Origin: Sulfuriroseicoccus oceanibius
Lineage (GTDB): Bacteria > Verrucomicrobiota > Verrucomicrobiia > Verrucomicrobiales > SLCJ01
DNA: 64,000 nt
NCBI RefSeq assembly: GCF_010681825.2
Contig: NZ_CP066776.1
Span: forward strand, 3,286,001-3,350,000
Reading direction: 5' to 3'
The notes under the pieces: model-generated
What the model was told of the DNA's origin: nothing
Seen by the model: only the letters and a program-made list of their open reading frames with translations
Database searches by the model: none
Shown: positions 15,842 through 23,324 of the stretch, piece by piece
Layout of the letters: the number at the start of each line of letters is the position of its first letter
Position numbering within the stretch: the stretch's first letter is position 1
Translations under genes and position numbers: made by a program

Positions 15842-17284
15842 ATGAAGACGATCATGCGAACCCTTCCCTGTATCGCGGCCCTGGTGACGGGGCTGCTCAG
15901 CCACCACAGCGCCCTGGCCCAGCAAGAGCCCGCCAAGCCTCTGACCGAGGCTCAAATGGAGGAACTCGTCCTGCGCACCTATCCCTACGTGGCGTTGTTC
16001 AACGTGAACAACAAGTTCGCTCTGGACACCGACAACCCGATGAACACGGGCGGCTACAACAAGGTCAATGCCAGCACGGAACTGCAGGACCACAACATGC
16101 GTGCCATCGCGCGCCCCAACAACGACACGCTCTACATCACCGCGATGATCGACGTCACTGAAGAACCGATGGTGCTGAAAATCCCGGCATTCGACTCGAA
16201 GTACGTCTCGTTCATGGTCACCGCTTACGACCACTACGTGAACATTCCCCTGTCCTCGGGCAAAGGGGACTTCACCGCTCCGACGACGATGCTCTTCTAC
16301 AGCGAGCGGACGCCGGGTTATGCCGGTGAACCGGTCGATGGTGTGGAAGTCGCGATGGAGACATCAGGCGACTTCGTCAGTGCGGTATTCCGAGTGATGC
16401 CCCATGCGGCGGAACCAGAGCGTCTCGAAGCCAACCGCAACGCCATGAACGATGTGGCCCTCATGTCGCTGTCCGAGTTTCAGGGCGAAGCGCAGGAGGG
16501 CAAAAGCGCGCGCACGTTGGAGGAGGATCGGGCGCGTTTCCCTCAGTTTGGGTCGGACTACGAGATCTTCGGTGACCGGTTCCTCGAGGTGATGCAGTTC
16601 GTGGTAAACCACACGACCTTCGACCCCGACAACGATCTCGACAACGCGTTGCTCGCCCTGCTCAAGCCGCTGGGCGTGGAGCCGGGCAAGCAATACGATC
16701 CGGACGCGGTTGCCAAGATCGACGGTGCGGCACTGCGGGCTACTGCCGAGCGCTTTGCCGCCGCTCAATTGGCAAAGATGGGAGACCCTGAATTCGTCGC
16801 GACCAATCTGGTCTCGCTCTTCCAACCCAAAGGGCACATGACCCCGGAGTTGCTGGCATTCCAATCCGTAAGCGGTCCCATCGGCCAACCGGCCCAGGAA
16901 GCAGTCTATCCGCCGATCCAAACCGAAGATGGCCAGCCGCTCAATGCCCAGTACGATTATGAAATCGTGATGACGGCCGATGAAATGCCGCCCTCCAAAT
17001 CCTTCTGGTCCGTCACCCTGTATGACTTGGCCGAAGGGTTCTTCATCCCGAACGAACAAAAGAAATACAGCGTTGGCGAAAACGCCGGCATGAAGCTCGA
17101 TGAGGACGGCGGTATCCGCATCGTCATCGCCGCAGAGCGTCCCGCTGATGTTCCCGAGGAGAACTGGCTACCCATAGAGCGCAAAGATCTCGATCTGGAT
17201 CTGAACATGCGCATCTACACACCGGATCTCGAGAAATACAAAAGCTGGAACCCTCCAAAAGCCAGGAAACTCGACTCGCAGTAA
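15842..17284 (+). CDS. exported DUF1254/DUF1214-type protein (second copy)
   Basis: A 480-aa paralogue of the preceding gene with a Sec signal peptide (through SALA near residue 26). The N-terminal domain has YPYVALFNVNNKFALD and RPNNDTLYITAMIDVTEEP; the C-terminal DUF1214-type domain has KSFWSVTLYDLAEGFFIPNE and ends with ENWLPIERKDLDLDLNMRIY. It is longer than the first copy, keeping the middle region that the 342-aa copy lacks. Activity is unknown. It stands 41 bp after the first copy and 26 bp before moaA, so it is probably part of the same long nap transcript; a link to nitrate respiration is by position only. The ATG at 15842 was chosen as the start that opens the signal peptide. Confidence 0.83.
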   Translation: MKTIMRTLPCIAALVTGLLSHHSALAQQEPAKPLTEAQMEELVLRTYPYVALFNVNNKFALDTDNPMNTGGYNKVNASTELQDHNMRAIARPNNDTLYITAMIDVTEEPMVLKIPAFDSKYVSFMVTAYDHYVNIPLSSGKGDFTAPTTMLFYSERTPGYAGEPVDGVEVAMETSGDFVSAVFRVMPHAAEPERLEANRNAMNDVALMSLSEFQGEAQEGKSARTLEEDRARFPQFGSDYEIFGDRFLEVMQFVVNHTTFDPDNDLDNALLALLKPLGVEPGKQYDPDAVAKIDGAALRATAERFAAAQLAKMGDPEFVATNLVSLFQPKGHMTPELLAFQSVSGPIGQPAQEAVYPPIQTEDGQPLNAQYDYEIVMTADEMPPSKSFWSVTLYDLAEGFFIPNEQKKYSVGENAGMKLDEDGGIRIVIAAERPADVPEENWLPIERKDLDLDLNMRIYTPDLEKYKSWNPPKARKLDSQ

Positions 17285-17310
17285 CCGCAGGCCCAAGCCC
17301 CCTCAATCCA

Positions 17311-18330
17311 GTGGTCACGTCAGACACCCGCAACCGGCCGATGCGCGATCTCCGAATTTCGGTGACCGATCGCTGCAATTTGCGTTGCCGCTATTGCATG
17401 CCGGCTGAACGGTTCGGGCGTGACCACCGGTTCCTGCCGGACGACGCCGTCCTGACCGACGACGAGATTGTTCGTCTGGCGGGGATATTCGTCGGGCTGG
17501 GCACGCACAAACTGCGCATCACCGGAGGCGAACCGTTGCTCCGGGCAGGTCTCCCCCAGCTCGTGGCACGGCTGACATCGAGGCTACCCGCTGACGGCGA
17601 CCTGGCGCTCACCACCAATGGCACGCTGCTGCAAAAACTCGCACCGCGCTTGCGCGACGCCGGCCTTCACCGCGTGACCATTTCGCTCGACGCGCTCGAT
17701 CCCGATATTTTCTCCCGTCTGGGAGGCACATCGCTCGAACCAAAACGCGTGCTCGCCGGGATCAACGCCGCACTCTCAGCCGGACTGGGCGTCAAGATCA
17801 ACACCGTCGTGAAACGCGACGTCAACGAGTCCCAGGTCGTTCCGCTGGCCAAACTCGCCCACGATCTGCACGTGCCGATCCGGTTCATCGAATTCATGGA
17901 CGTCGGCACCACCAATGGCTGGAACCACCACCACGTCGTCCCATCGGCGGAACTTATCGCCCGACTCGCCGAGCACTTCGACTTGGCAAAAGTCCACCAA
18001 CCAGACCTCAGCGAGACCGCCAGGCGCTACCACCACACCGAGGCCCCGGAATCCGCGGAGGTCGGGTTCATCTCTTCGGTGAGCGAGCCCTTCTGCCGCG
18101 ACTGCACACGCGCCCGACTCTCCGCCGACGGCAAATTCTTCACCTGCCTCTTTGCCAGTGGCGGTCACGACCTCCGCTCGCTTTTGCGCATCGGCGCCGA
18201 TGACGCGGCACTCACCCGTACGATTACCGGAATCTGGAATGCCCGCGGTGACCGCTATTCCGAGCAACGCGCCCACGCCACGCCTGGCGACCGGCACGAC
18301 AAACCGGAGATGTCGTACATCGGCGGTTAG
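17311..18330 (+). CDS. moaA: GTP 3',8-cyclase MoaA
   Basis: MoaA is the radical-SAM enzyme that starts molybdopterin synthesis from GTP, supplying MoaC. The 339-aa product has the SAM cluster C22-x3-C26-x2-C29 (TDRCNLRCRYCMP), the GGEPLL motif (RITGGEPLLR) and the second, GTP-binding cluster at CRDCTRARLSADGKFFTCLF. It ends in the Gly-Gly (SYIGG) that is essential in characterised MoaA. The start is GTG at 17311, 26 bp after the DUF1254 gene. It closes the rightward nap operon, whereas the other Moco genes sit in the leftward operon, so both must be expressed for cofactor production. Confidence 0.95.
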   Translation: MVTSDTRNRPMRDLRISVTDRCNLRCRYCMPAERFGRDHRFLPDDAVLTDDEIVRLAGIFVGLGTHKLRITGGEPLLRAGLPQLVARLTSRLPADGDLALTTNGTLLQKLAPRLRDAGLHRVTISLDALDPDIFSRLGGTSLEPKRVLAGINAALSAGLGVKINTVVKRDVNESQVVPLAKLAHDLHVPIRFIEFMDVGTTNGWNHHHVVPSAELIARLAEHFDLAKVHQPDLSETARRYHHTEAPESAEVGFISSVSEPFCRDCTRARLSADGKFFTCLFASGGHDLRSLLRIGADDAALTRTITGIWNARGDRYSEQRAHATPGDRHDKPEMSYIGG

Positions 18331-18339
18331 CGTTCGCCG

Positions 18340-18357
18340 ATCGGTGATCCGACCGAT
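18340..18357. promoter_or_regulatory. short inverted repeat between moaA and hisS
   Basis: ATCGGT and ACCGAT form perfect 6-bp arms around GATCCG, 10 bases after the moaA stop codon. No T tract follows, so it is not a classical terminator; it may be part of the hisS control region or a processing site. I looked for a T-box leader ahead of hisS and saw none. Confidence 0.3.
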
Positions 18358-18489
18358 AGCGATCAGGATAGTTTGTTCGTGGAGGCGTTTAAGTCACTGC
18401 AACTATCGGCACTTCCCCCCCTTGCGCGGTGGCACATTCAGCCTTATCTCTCCGGTTCCCAGGTAGACCAAGCAACCCTGCGACCACAA

Positions 18490-19776
18490 ATGGCTGTAAT
18501 TAAGACACTTCCAGGCTTCAACGACTTCTTCCCCGAGGACCTTCGGGTGCGCACTTATCTCTTCGACACGTGGAGAAACGTGGCACATCGCTACGGCTTC
18601 GTGGAGTACGAGGCACCGATGCTGGAGTCGACCGACCTTTATCGCAAAAAGTCGGGCAACGAAATCGTCAGCCAGCTCTTTAATTTCACCGACCAGGGTG
18701 GACGTGATCTGGCATTGCGTCCGGAGTTGACGCCATCGCTCGCGCGCATGGCAGCAGCCCGTCAGCGCGACTACCGCAAGCCGATGAAGTGGTTTGAGAT
18801 CGGCCAGTGCTTCCGTTCGGAAAAGCCGCAAAAAGGCCGCTGGCGCGAGTTCATTCAGTTCAACTGCGACATCATCGGCACCGACTCGCCGGCTGCCGAC
18901 GCCGAGCTGATCGCCCTCAACGTCGACCTGATGCGTGATCTCGGTTTCACCGCCGAGGACGTAAAACTGCGCCTCTCCAACCGCAAAGCATGGGACCTTT
19001 TCCTCTCGTCGCGAGAGATCCCTGCGGACAAAACCGGCGAGTTCCTCTCCGCCCTCGACAAGCTCGAGCGTGACCGCGAAGGCACCGCCAAGAAGTTGGA
19101 AGCCCTCGGCATCGATGTCGCCGACGTGGAAGGCTTCATCGCCGACCCAAGCCAGGCGGCTGAAATCTTCGACCCGATCACCAACGACCTCGAGGCCCGC
19201 GGCATGATGGACTTCATCGAGATCGACCTCTCGATCGTCCGCGGCCTCGCTTACTACACCGGCACTGTGTTCGAGCTTTTCGACCGCGCCGGCAAGATGC
19301 GCGCTGTCGCTGGTGGCGGCCGTTACGACGAACTTCTCGCCCTCGTCTCCGATGGGGCCTGTGACCTTCCTGCAGTCGGCTTCGCCATGGGCAACGCCGT
19401 GATCCTCGACCTCATCCGCGAAACCGCCGAGCCGCTGGCCCAGATGGAGACGTGGCTCGCTGCACAGAGTGCGGCTGACGTTTTCGTCGTCATCGCCGAT
19501 GAATCCCAGCGTGCCGCAGCAGTGCAATCGGTTCAGCAATTGCGCGCCGCCGGCATCAAAGTCGACTATCCATTGGCTCCGCTCAAGTTCGGCAAGCAGT
19601 TCCAGGCAGCCGACGCCGTGGGTGCCAAGCTCACCGTCATCATCGGCAGCGAGTTCCCGGAACTCGGGGTGAAGAACATCGCCACCCGCGAAGAAACCAA
19701 AGCCACCGCCGACGAACTCGTCCCTGTGGTGAGAGAACTACTCGCCACCGAGCCAGCCACACCTCAACTCGCCTAG
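18490..19776 (+). CDS. hisS: histidine-tRNA ligase HisS
   Basis: Class II aminoacyl-tRNA synthetase that charges tRNA-His. The 428-aa product has the HisS-type start TLPGFNDFFPEDL, motif 1 region YGFVEYEAPMLESTDLY, motif 2 region WFEIGQCFRSEKPQKGRWRE followed by FIQFNCDIIGTDS, the histidine-specific RGLAYYTGTVFELFD and motif 3 region DLPAVGFAMGNAVI, with a C-terminal anticodon-binding domain (VFVVIADESQRAAAV onward). An upstream ATG at 18373 would add 39 residues unlike HisS, so the start at 18490 (MAVIKTLPGF) was taken. It is followed 58 bp later by aspS, a common pairing. Confidence 0.96.
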   Translation: MAVIKTLPGFNDFFPEDLRVRTYLFDTWRNVAHRYGFVEYEAPMLESTDLYRKKSGNEIVSQLFNFTDQGGRDLALRPELTPSLARMAAARQRDYRKPMKWFEIGQCFRSEKPQKGRWREFIQFNCDIIGTDSPAADAELIALNVDLMRDLGFTAEDVKLRLSNRKAWDLFLSSREIPADKTGEFLSALDKLERDREGTAKKLEALGIDVADVEGFIADPSQAAEIFDPITNDLEARGMMDFIEIDLSIVRGLAYYTGTVFELFDRAGKMRAVAGGGRYDELLALVSDGACDLPAVGFAMGNAVILDLIRETAEPLAQMETWLAAQSAADVFVVIADESQRAAAVQSVQQLRAAGIKVDYPLAPLKFGKQFQAADAVGAKLTVIIGSEFPELGVKNIATREETKATADELVPVVRELLATEPATPQLA

Positions 19777-19834
19777 TTGATCCATTTCTGACTTCTCATA
19801 CAGACTTTCCAATTTCAAATTTCCACCAGTCACC

Positions 19835-21652
19835 ATGCGCACCCATCACTGCAACGAACTACGCGAGTCCGACATCGACAGCACCGTCACCCTCGTCGGA
19901 TGGATCCAATCCGCCCGTGACCACGGCGGCGTCATCTTTGTCGACCTCCGCGACCGCGAGGGCCTGACCCAGGCCGTCTTCCGCCCGGAAGAAAACGCCG
20001 AAGCCGCCAAACTCTCGCACACACTGCGTGAGGAAGACGTGCTCCGCATCACCGGCCGCGTCGCCAAGCGCCTCGAGGGCACCAGCAACGACAAACTCGC
20101 CACCGGCGCGATCGAAATCGTCGTCACCGATCTTGAGATCCTCAACAAAGCGGAGGTGCTTCCATTCCGACTCGACAAGGAACTCTCCAACGAGGACCTG
20201 CGCATGAAGTACCGCTTCCTCGACCTGCGCCGTCCACGCATGGCCCGCAACCTTCAGTTGCGCCACCGCGCCACCAAGGCAACCCGCGACTTCCTCGACG
20301 ACGCTGGATTCCTCGAAATCGAGACCCCGGTCCTTTCGAAGTCGACTCCCGAAGGTGCCCGTGACTTCCTCGTCCCATCGCGTCTCAACCCTGGGCAGTT
20401 CTACGCCCTGCCTCAGGCCCCACAGCAGTACAAACAACTGCTCATGGTCGCCGGTGTGGAGAAGTACTTCCAGATCGCCCGCTGCTTCCGTGACGAAGAC
20501 TTGCGCGCCGACCGCCAGCCTGAGTTCACCCAGATCGATATCGAAGCCTCGTTCGTCGACCGCGAAGACATCATCAAGACCACCGAGGGATTGCTCCAGC
20601 GTGTGTTCAAAGAGTGCCTCGACAAAGAAATCGGCGGCAACTTCCTGCGTATGACCTGGCACGACGCCATGAACCGCTACGGCTCCGACAAGCCGGACCT
20701 GCGTTTCGGCATGGAAATCGAAGACCTCTCCGACGTCTTCGCATCGTCCGGATTCAAAGTCTTCAGCAGCGCGCTGGCCAGCGGCGGCACCGTCAAGGCC
20801 ATCAACGCCAAGGGCTTCGCTTGCGTGACCACCGGGCAGATCAACAACCTCACCGAACTCGCCAAACTCCACGGAGCCAAAGGTCTCGCCTTCATCAAGG
20901 TCGAGAACGGCGAATGGAAGAGCCCAATCGTGAAGTTCTTCTCGGAGGAAGAGAAAGCGGCTCTTGCTGAGAAGATGAAGATGGAAGAGGGCGACCTCAT
21001 TCTCTTCGGCGCCGGCGACTGGCAGACCTCGTGCGAAGTGCTCGGCCGCGTGCGCCTGGCCGTCGCAGACTACCAGAAGCTGCTCGAAAACGACGACCAG
21101 CTGAAATTCCTCTGGGTCACCGACTTCCCACTGCTTGCCTTCTCGCCTGAAGAAGACCGCTGGGTTGCCGTCCACCACCCATTCACCCGCCCACGTGCGG
21201 AAGATGTGGAGAAACTCCAAAAAGGTGAGTACGCGAAGATCCGCGCGGAAGCTTACGACGTGGTGCTCAACGGCCACGAACTCGGTGGCGGTTCGATCCG
21301 AATCCACGAACAGGACCTCCAGTCTGATATGTTCAAGGCACTCGGCATCTCCGAAGAAGAGCAGATCGAAATGTTCTCGCACATCCTCGACGCCTTCAAG
21401 TTCGGCGCCCCACCACACGGCGGCATCGCACTCGGCCTCGACCGCCTGGTCATGCTCCTCGCCGGCGAAGTCTCGATCCGCGAAGTGATCGCCTTCCCGA
21501 AAAACAACCGCGGCGCCGACCTCATGTCGCAGTCCCCTGCCGACGTCGAGTTTAAGCAACTGCGTGACCTCTACCTGCGCTCGGTTGCCAAGCGCAAAGA
21601 AGAGAAGCTCGTCGAGTCCACCAACAAGGACATCGAGCCAAGCTCGAACTAA
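19835..21652 (+). CDS. aspS: aspartate-tRNA ligase AspS
   Basis: Class II synthetase of the bacterial AspRS type, 605 aa. The N-terminal OB-fold anticodon domain begins MRTHHCNELRESDIDSTVTL; the catalytic core has YRFLDLRRPRM, FLEIETPVLSKSTPEGARDF, the motif 2 stretch ARCFRDEDLRADRQPEFTQID and the motif 3 stretch PPHGGIALGLDRLVMLLAG. A GAD-type insertion of bacterial length lies between motifs 2 and 3. Whether it discriminates Asp from Asn tRNA cannot be told by eye. A strong terminator follows the stop codon. Confidence 0.97.
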   Translation: MRTHHCNELRESDIDSTVTLVGWIQSARDHGGVIFVDLRDREGLTQAVFRPEENAEAAKLSHTLREEDVLRITGRVAKRLEGTSNDKLATGAIEIVVTDLEILNKAEVLPFRLDKELSNEDLRMKYRFLDLRRPRMARNLQLRHRATKATRDFLDDAGFLEIETPVLSKSTPEGARDFLVPSRLNPGQFYALPQAPQQYKQLLMVAGVEKYFQIARCFRDEDLRADRQPEFTQIDIEASFVDREDIIKTTEGLLQRVFKECLDKEIGGNFLRMTWHDAMNRYGSDKPDLRFGMEIEDLSDVFASSGFKVFSSALASGGTVKAINAKGFACVTTGQINNLTELAKLHGAKGLAFIKVENGEWKSPIVKFFSEEEKAALAEKMKMEEGDLILFGAGDWQTSCEVLGRVRLAVADYQKLLENDDQLKFLWVTDFPLLAFSPEEDRWVAVHHPFTRPRAEDVEKLQKGEYAKIRAEAYDVVLNGHELGGGSIRIHEQDLQSDMFKALGISEEEQIEMFSHILDAFKFGAPPHGGIALGLDRLVMLLAGEVSIREVIAFPKNNRGADLMSQSPADVEFKQLRDLYLRSVAKRKEEKLVESTNKDIEPSSN

Positions 21653-21677
21653 GCTGAGCGCTTAAAGCAAATCACTC

Positions 21678-21715
21678 ATGGGCGGATCCGGTCACTCGGG
21701 TCCGCCCATTTTTTT
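21678..21715 (+). terminator. intrinsic terminator of hisS-aspS
   Basis: ATGGGCGGATCC (21678-21689) pairs with GGGTCCGCCCAT (21698-21709), with one G-U pair, around an 8-nt loop and is followed by seven T residues. This is a clear Rho-independent terminator 25 bases past the aspS stop. An ATG inside the left arm opens the frame of the next gene but is not its likely start. Confidence 0.93.
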
Positions 21716-21764
21716 GTTTCGCCTGTCGCGGCATCCGGCACACACTGACGAATCCCGCCCCTCC

Positions 21765-22592
21765 ATGATCATGCTCAGCTCATTCGTCCGCACTGGCCTC
21801 GCCGTCGTCACTCTCGGCATGTGCCATTTCGCAGCCTCCGCAGGCGAGGGCACTCTGGACGAGCGCCCACAGTGGTCCACCCATTTTCAAAGCAACGGCC
21901 AACCCATCACCGGCACCGTCGCCATCGTTGATACCAGAACCACACCACCGGCTGCAGCATGCTTCAACCATGAACGAGCCACCACACGATTCTCTCCCGC
22001 ATCCACGTTCAAGATCCCACACACTCTCATCGCGCTGGATGCCGGAGTCGTTCGCGACGAATTTGAGGTCATCGAATGGGACGGGGTAGAACGCTCGCAT
22101 ACCCCGTGGAACCAGAACCAAACGCTCCGCAGCGCGATGCGCCATTCTACAGTTTGGGTCTACGAGCGCATCGCCGCAAAGGTAGGCATCGCCAAAGAAC
22201 AAACCTATCTCGAGAAGATAAACTATGGCAACCGGACTACCCGCGGGGCGATGCCGTTCTGGATCGAAGGCGATCTCTCCATCTCCGCCGCCGAGCAAAT
22301 CACATTTTTACGCAAACTCCACACCAACTCCCTCCCATTTAGCGAAGCACACCAACGGCTCGTGAAGGACCTCATGATCGTCGAGGCGGGCAAAGAATAC
22401 ATCCTACGCGCCAAAAGCGGATGGAACGGCCAACTCGGCTGGTGGGTTGGATGGATTGAACTCCCGTCCGGCACCGTCTTCTTCGCCCTCAATATCGACA
22501 CCCCTAACGGCATGGCGGACCTCCCTGCCCGCGAACGCATCACCCGCAATATCCTCAATTCACTCAACGCCCTGCCGATTAACAACCGGTAA
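21765..22592 (+). CDS. class D (OXA-like) beta-lactamase
   Basis: A 275-aa exported serine beta-lactamase-fold protein. All class D signatures are present: S80-T-F-K83 (catalytic serine and the lysine that is carbamylated in OXA enzymes), S128-T-V130, Y154-G-N156 and K217-S-G219, plus the conserved FWIEGDLSISAAEQITFL after YGN and WWVGWIE after KSG. The N-terminus is a signal peptide (LSSFVRTGLAVVTLGMCHFA). The ATG at 21765 was chosen because the frame upstream runs through the aspS terminator. The gene stands alone between that terminator and the convergent gmhA, with no mobile element near it, so it looks chromosomal and intrinsic. Which beta-lactams it hydrolyses is not predictable here. 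Confidence 0.93.
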   Translation: MIMLSSFVRTGLAVVTLGMCHFAASAGEGTLDERPQWSTHFQSNGQPITGTVAIVDTRTTPPAAACFNHERATTRFSPASTFKIPHTLIALDAGVVRDEFEVIEWDGVERSHTPWNQNQTLRSAMRHSTVWVYERIAAKVGIAKEQTYLEKINYGNRTTRGAMPFWIEGDLSISAAEQITFLRKLHTNSLPFSEAHQRLVKDLMIVEAGKEYILRAKSGWNGQLGWWVGWIELPSGTVFFALNIDTPNGMADLPARERITRNILNSLNALPINNR

Positions 22593-22658
22593 GACCGAGC
22601 CGACTGCAGGAATACCTCTCCTACAGCGCACCCCGCCAGCTCACCATTCCCCGCTGGA

Positions 22659-22680
22659 CCTACGACACTCCTGTCGTAGG
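22659..22680. repeat. palindromic hairpin between convergent genes
   Basis: CCTACGAC and GTCGTAGG form perfect 8-bp arms around ACTCCT in the 117-bp gap between the convergent beta-lactamase and gmhA genes. It has no T tract. The GACACTC motif running from arm into loop recurs in the hairpin at 45384, which suggests a dispersed palindrome family; it could also serve as a two-way transcription stop. Confidence 0.55.
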
Positions 22681-22709
22681 CACCCGAGACACTCCGTCCC
22701 GCCCTGAGC

Positions 22710-23288
22710 CTAACCGAACAAACGCTTCTCGAGCAGGCGGCACAGGATGTGAATGATCACCTTGTGGCCTTCTTGGATGCGGGCAGTCGAGCGCACAGGC
22801 ACGATCAGCTCCACATCCGCCAGCCCCTTGGCATTGCCGCCATCGCGACCAAGCAGCGCGATCGTCTTCACCCCGAGATGCTTGGCGGAATGAATCGCTT
22901 TGATCACATTTGGAGAGTTACCGCTGGTGCTCATCACCACGAGCACATCCCCCTCGCGGCCGAGTCCGTCGATCTGACGCGAGAACAAATCCTCGAACGA
23001 GTAATCATTGCCACAGGCGGTCATGAACCCACCGTCCTGGGTCAGCGCGATCGCAGCCAATGCCCGGCGGTCATTTTCAAAGCGGCACAGCAACTCTGTC
23101 GTGAAGTGTGATGCGTCGGCGGCACTTCCGCCGTTGCCACAAGCCATCACCTTGCCACCAAACTTGAGCGTGGTCTCAATGAGCCCGACGGCATCCAAGC
23201 ACGCCGGTTCGAGTTCGCGCACGGTCTCGATAGCACGTGTGGCGTCGGTGATCAGTTGGTTGAACTCAATGGATTCGCTGGCGGACAT
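22710..23288 (-). CDS. gmhA: sedoheptulose-7-phosphate isomerase GmhA (SIS domain)
   Basis: A 192-aa single SIS-domain protein. GmhA isomerises sedoheptulose 7-phosphate to D-glycero-D-manno-heptose 7-phosphate, the first step to the heptose of lipopolysaccharide core. Seen: GGKVMACGNGGSAADASHFT with the family Ser, FENDRRALAAIALTQD, FSRQIDGLGREGDVLVVMST followed by SGNSPNV, and the C-terminal IQEGHKVIIHILCRLLE. The close relative DiaA (replication initiation) has a similar fold, but the ELLCRF and TACGNDY elements favour GmhA. An ATG at 23312 would add eight residues. No other heptose gene is adjacent; malQ lies just upstream on the same strand. Confidence 0.85.
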   Translation of the reverse strand: MSASESIEFNQLITDATRAIETVRELEPACLDAVGLIETTLKFGGKVMACGNGGSAADASHFTTELLCRFENDRRALAAIALTQDGGFMTACGNDYSFEDLFSRQIDGLGREGDVLVVMSTSGNSPNVIKAIHSAKHLGVKTIALLGRDGGNAKGLADVELIVPVRSTARIQEGHKVIIHILCRLLEKRLFG

Positions 23289-23324
23289 GATAGTGGTGGC
23301 TGAAAAAGTCATCGGCGCGACACG

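Noticed and set aside
18331-18489. T-box leader controlling hisS
   Set aside because: No specifier stem, no T-box sequence and no terminator/antiterminator pair were visible; only a small inverted repeat.
18403-19539. A 378-codon open frame antisense to hisS, and similar long antisense frames under the PBP and beta-galactosidase genes
   Set aside because: Same reason: shadow frames opposite well-supported genes, with no protein-like motifs or ribosome sites.
19859-21559. A 566-codon open frame antisense to aspS
   Set aside because: It is the shadow of a high-G+C coding gene with strong third-position bias; the aspS product has every family motif, and the antisense product resembles nothing.
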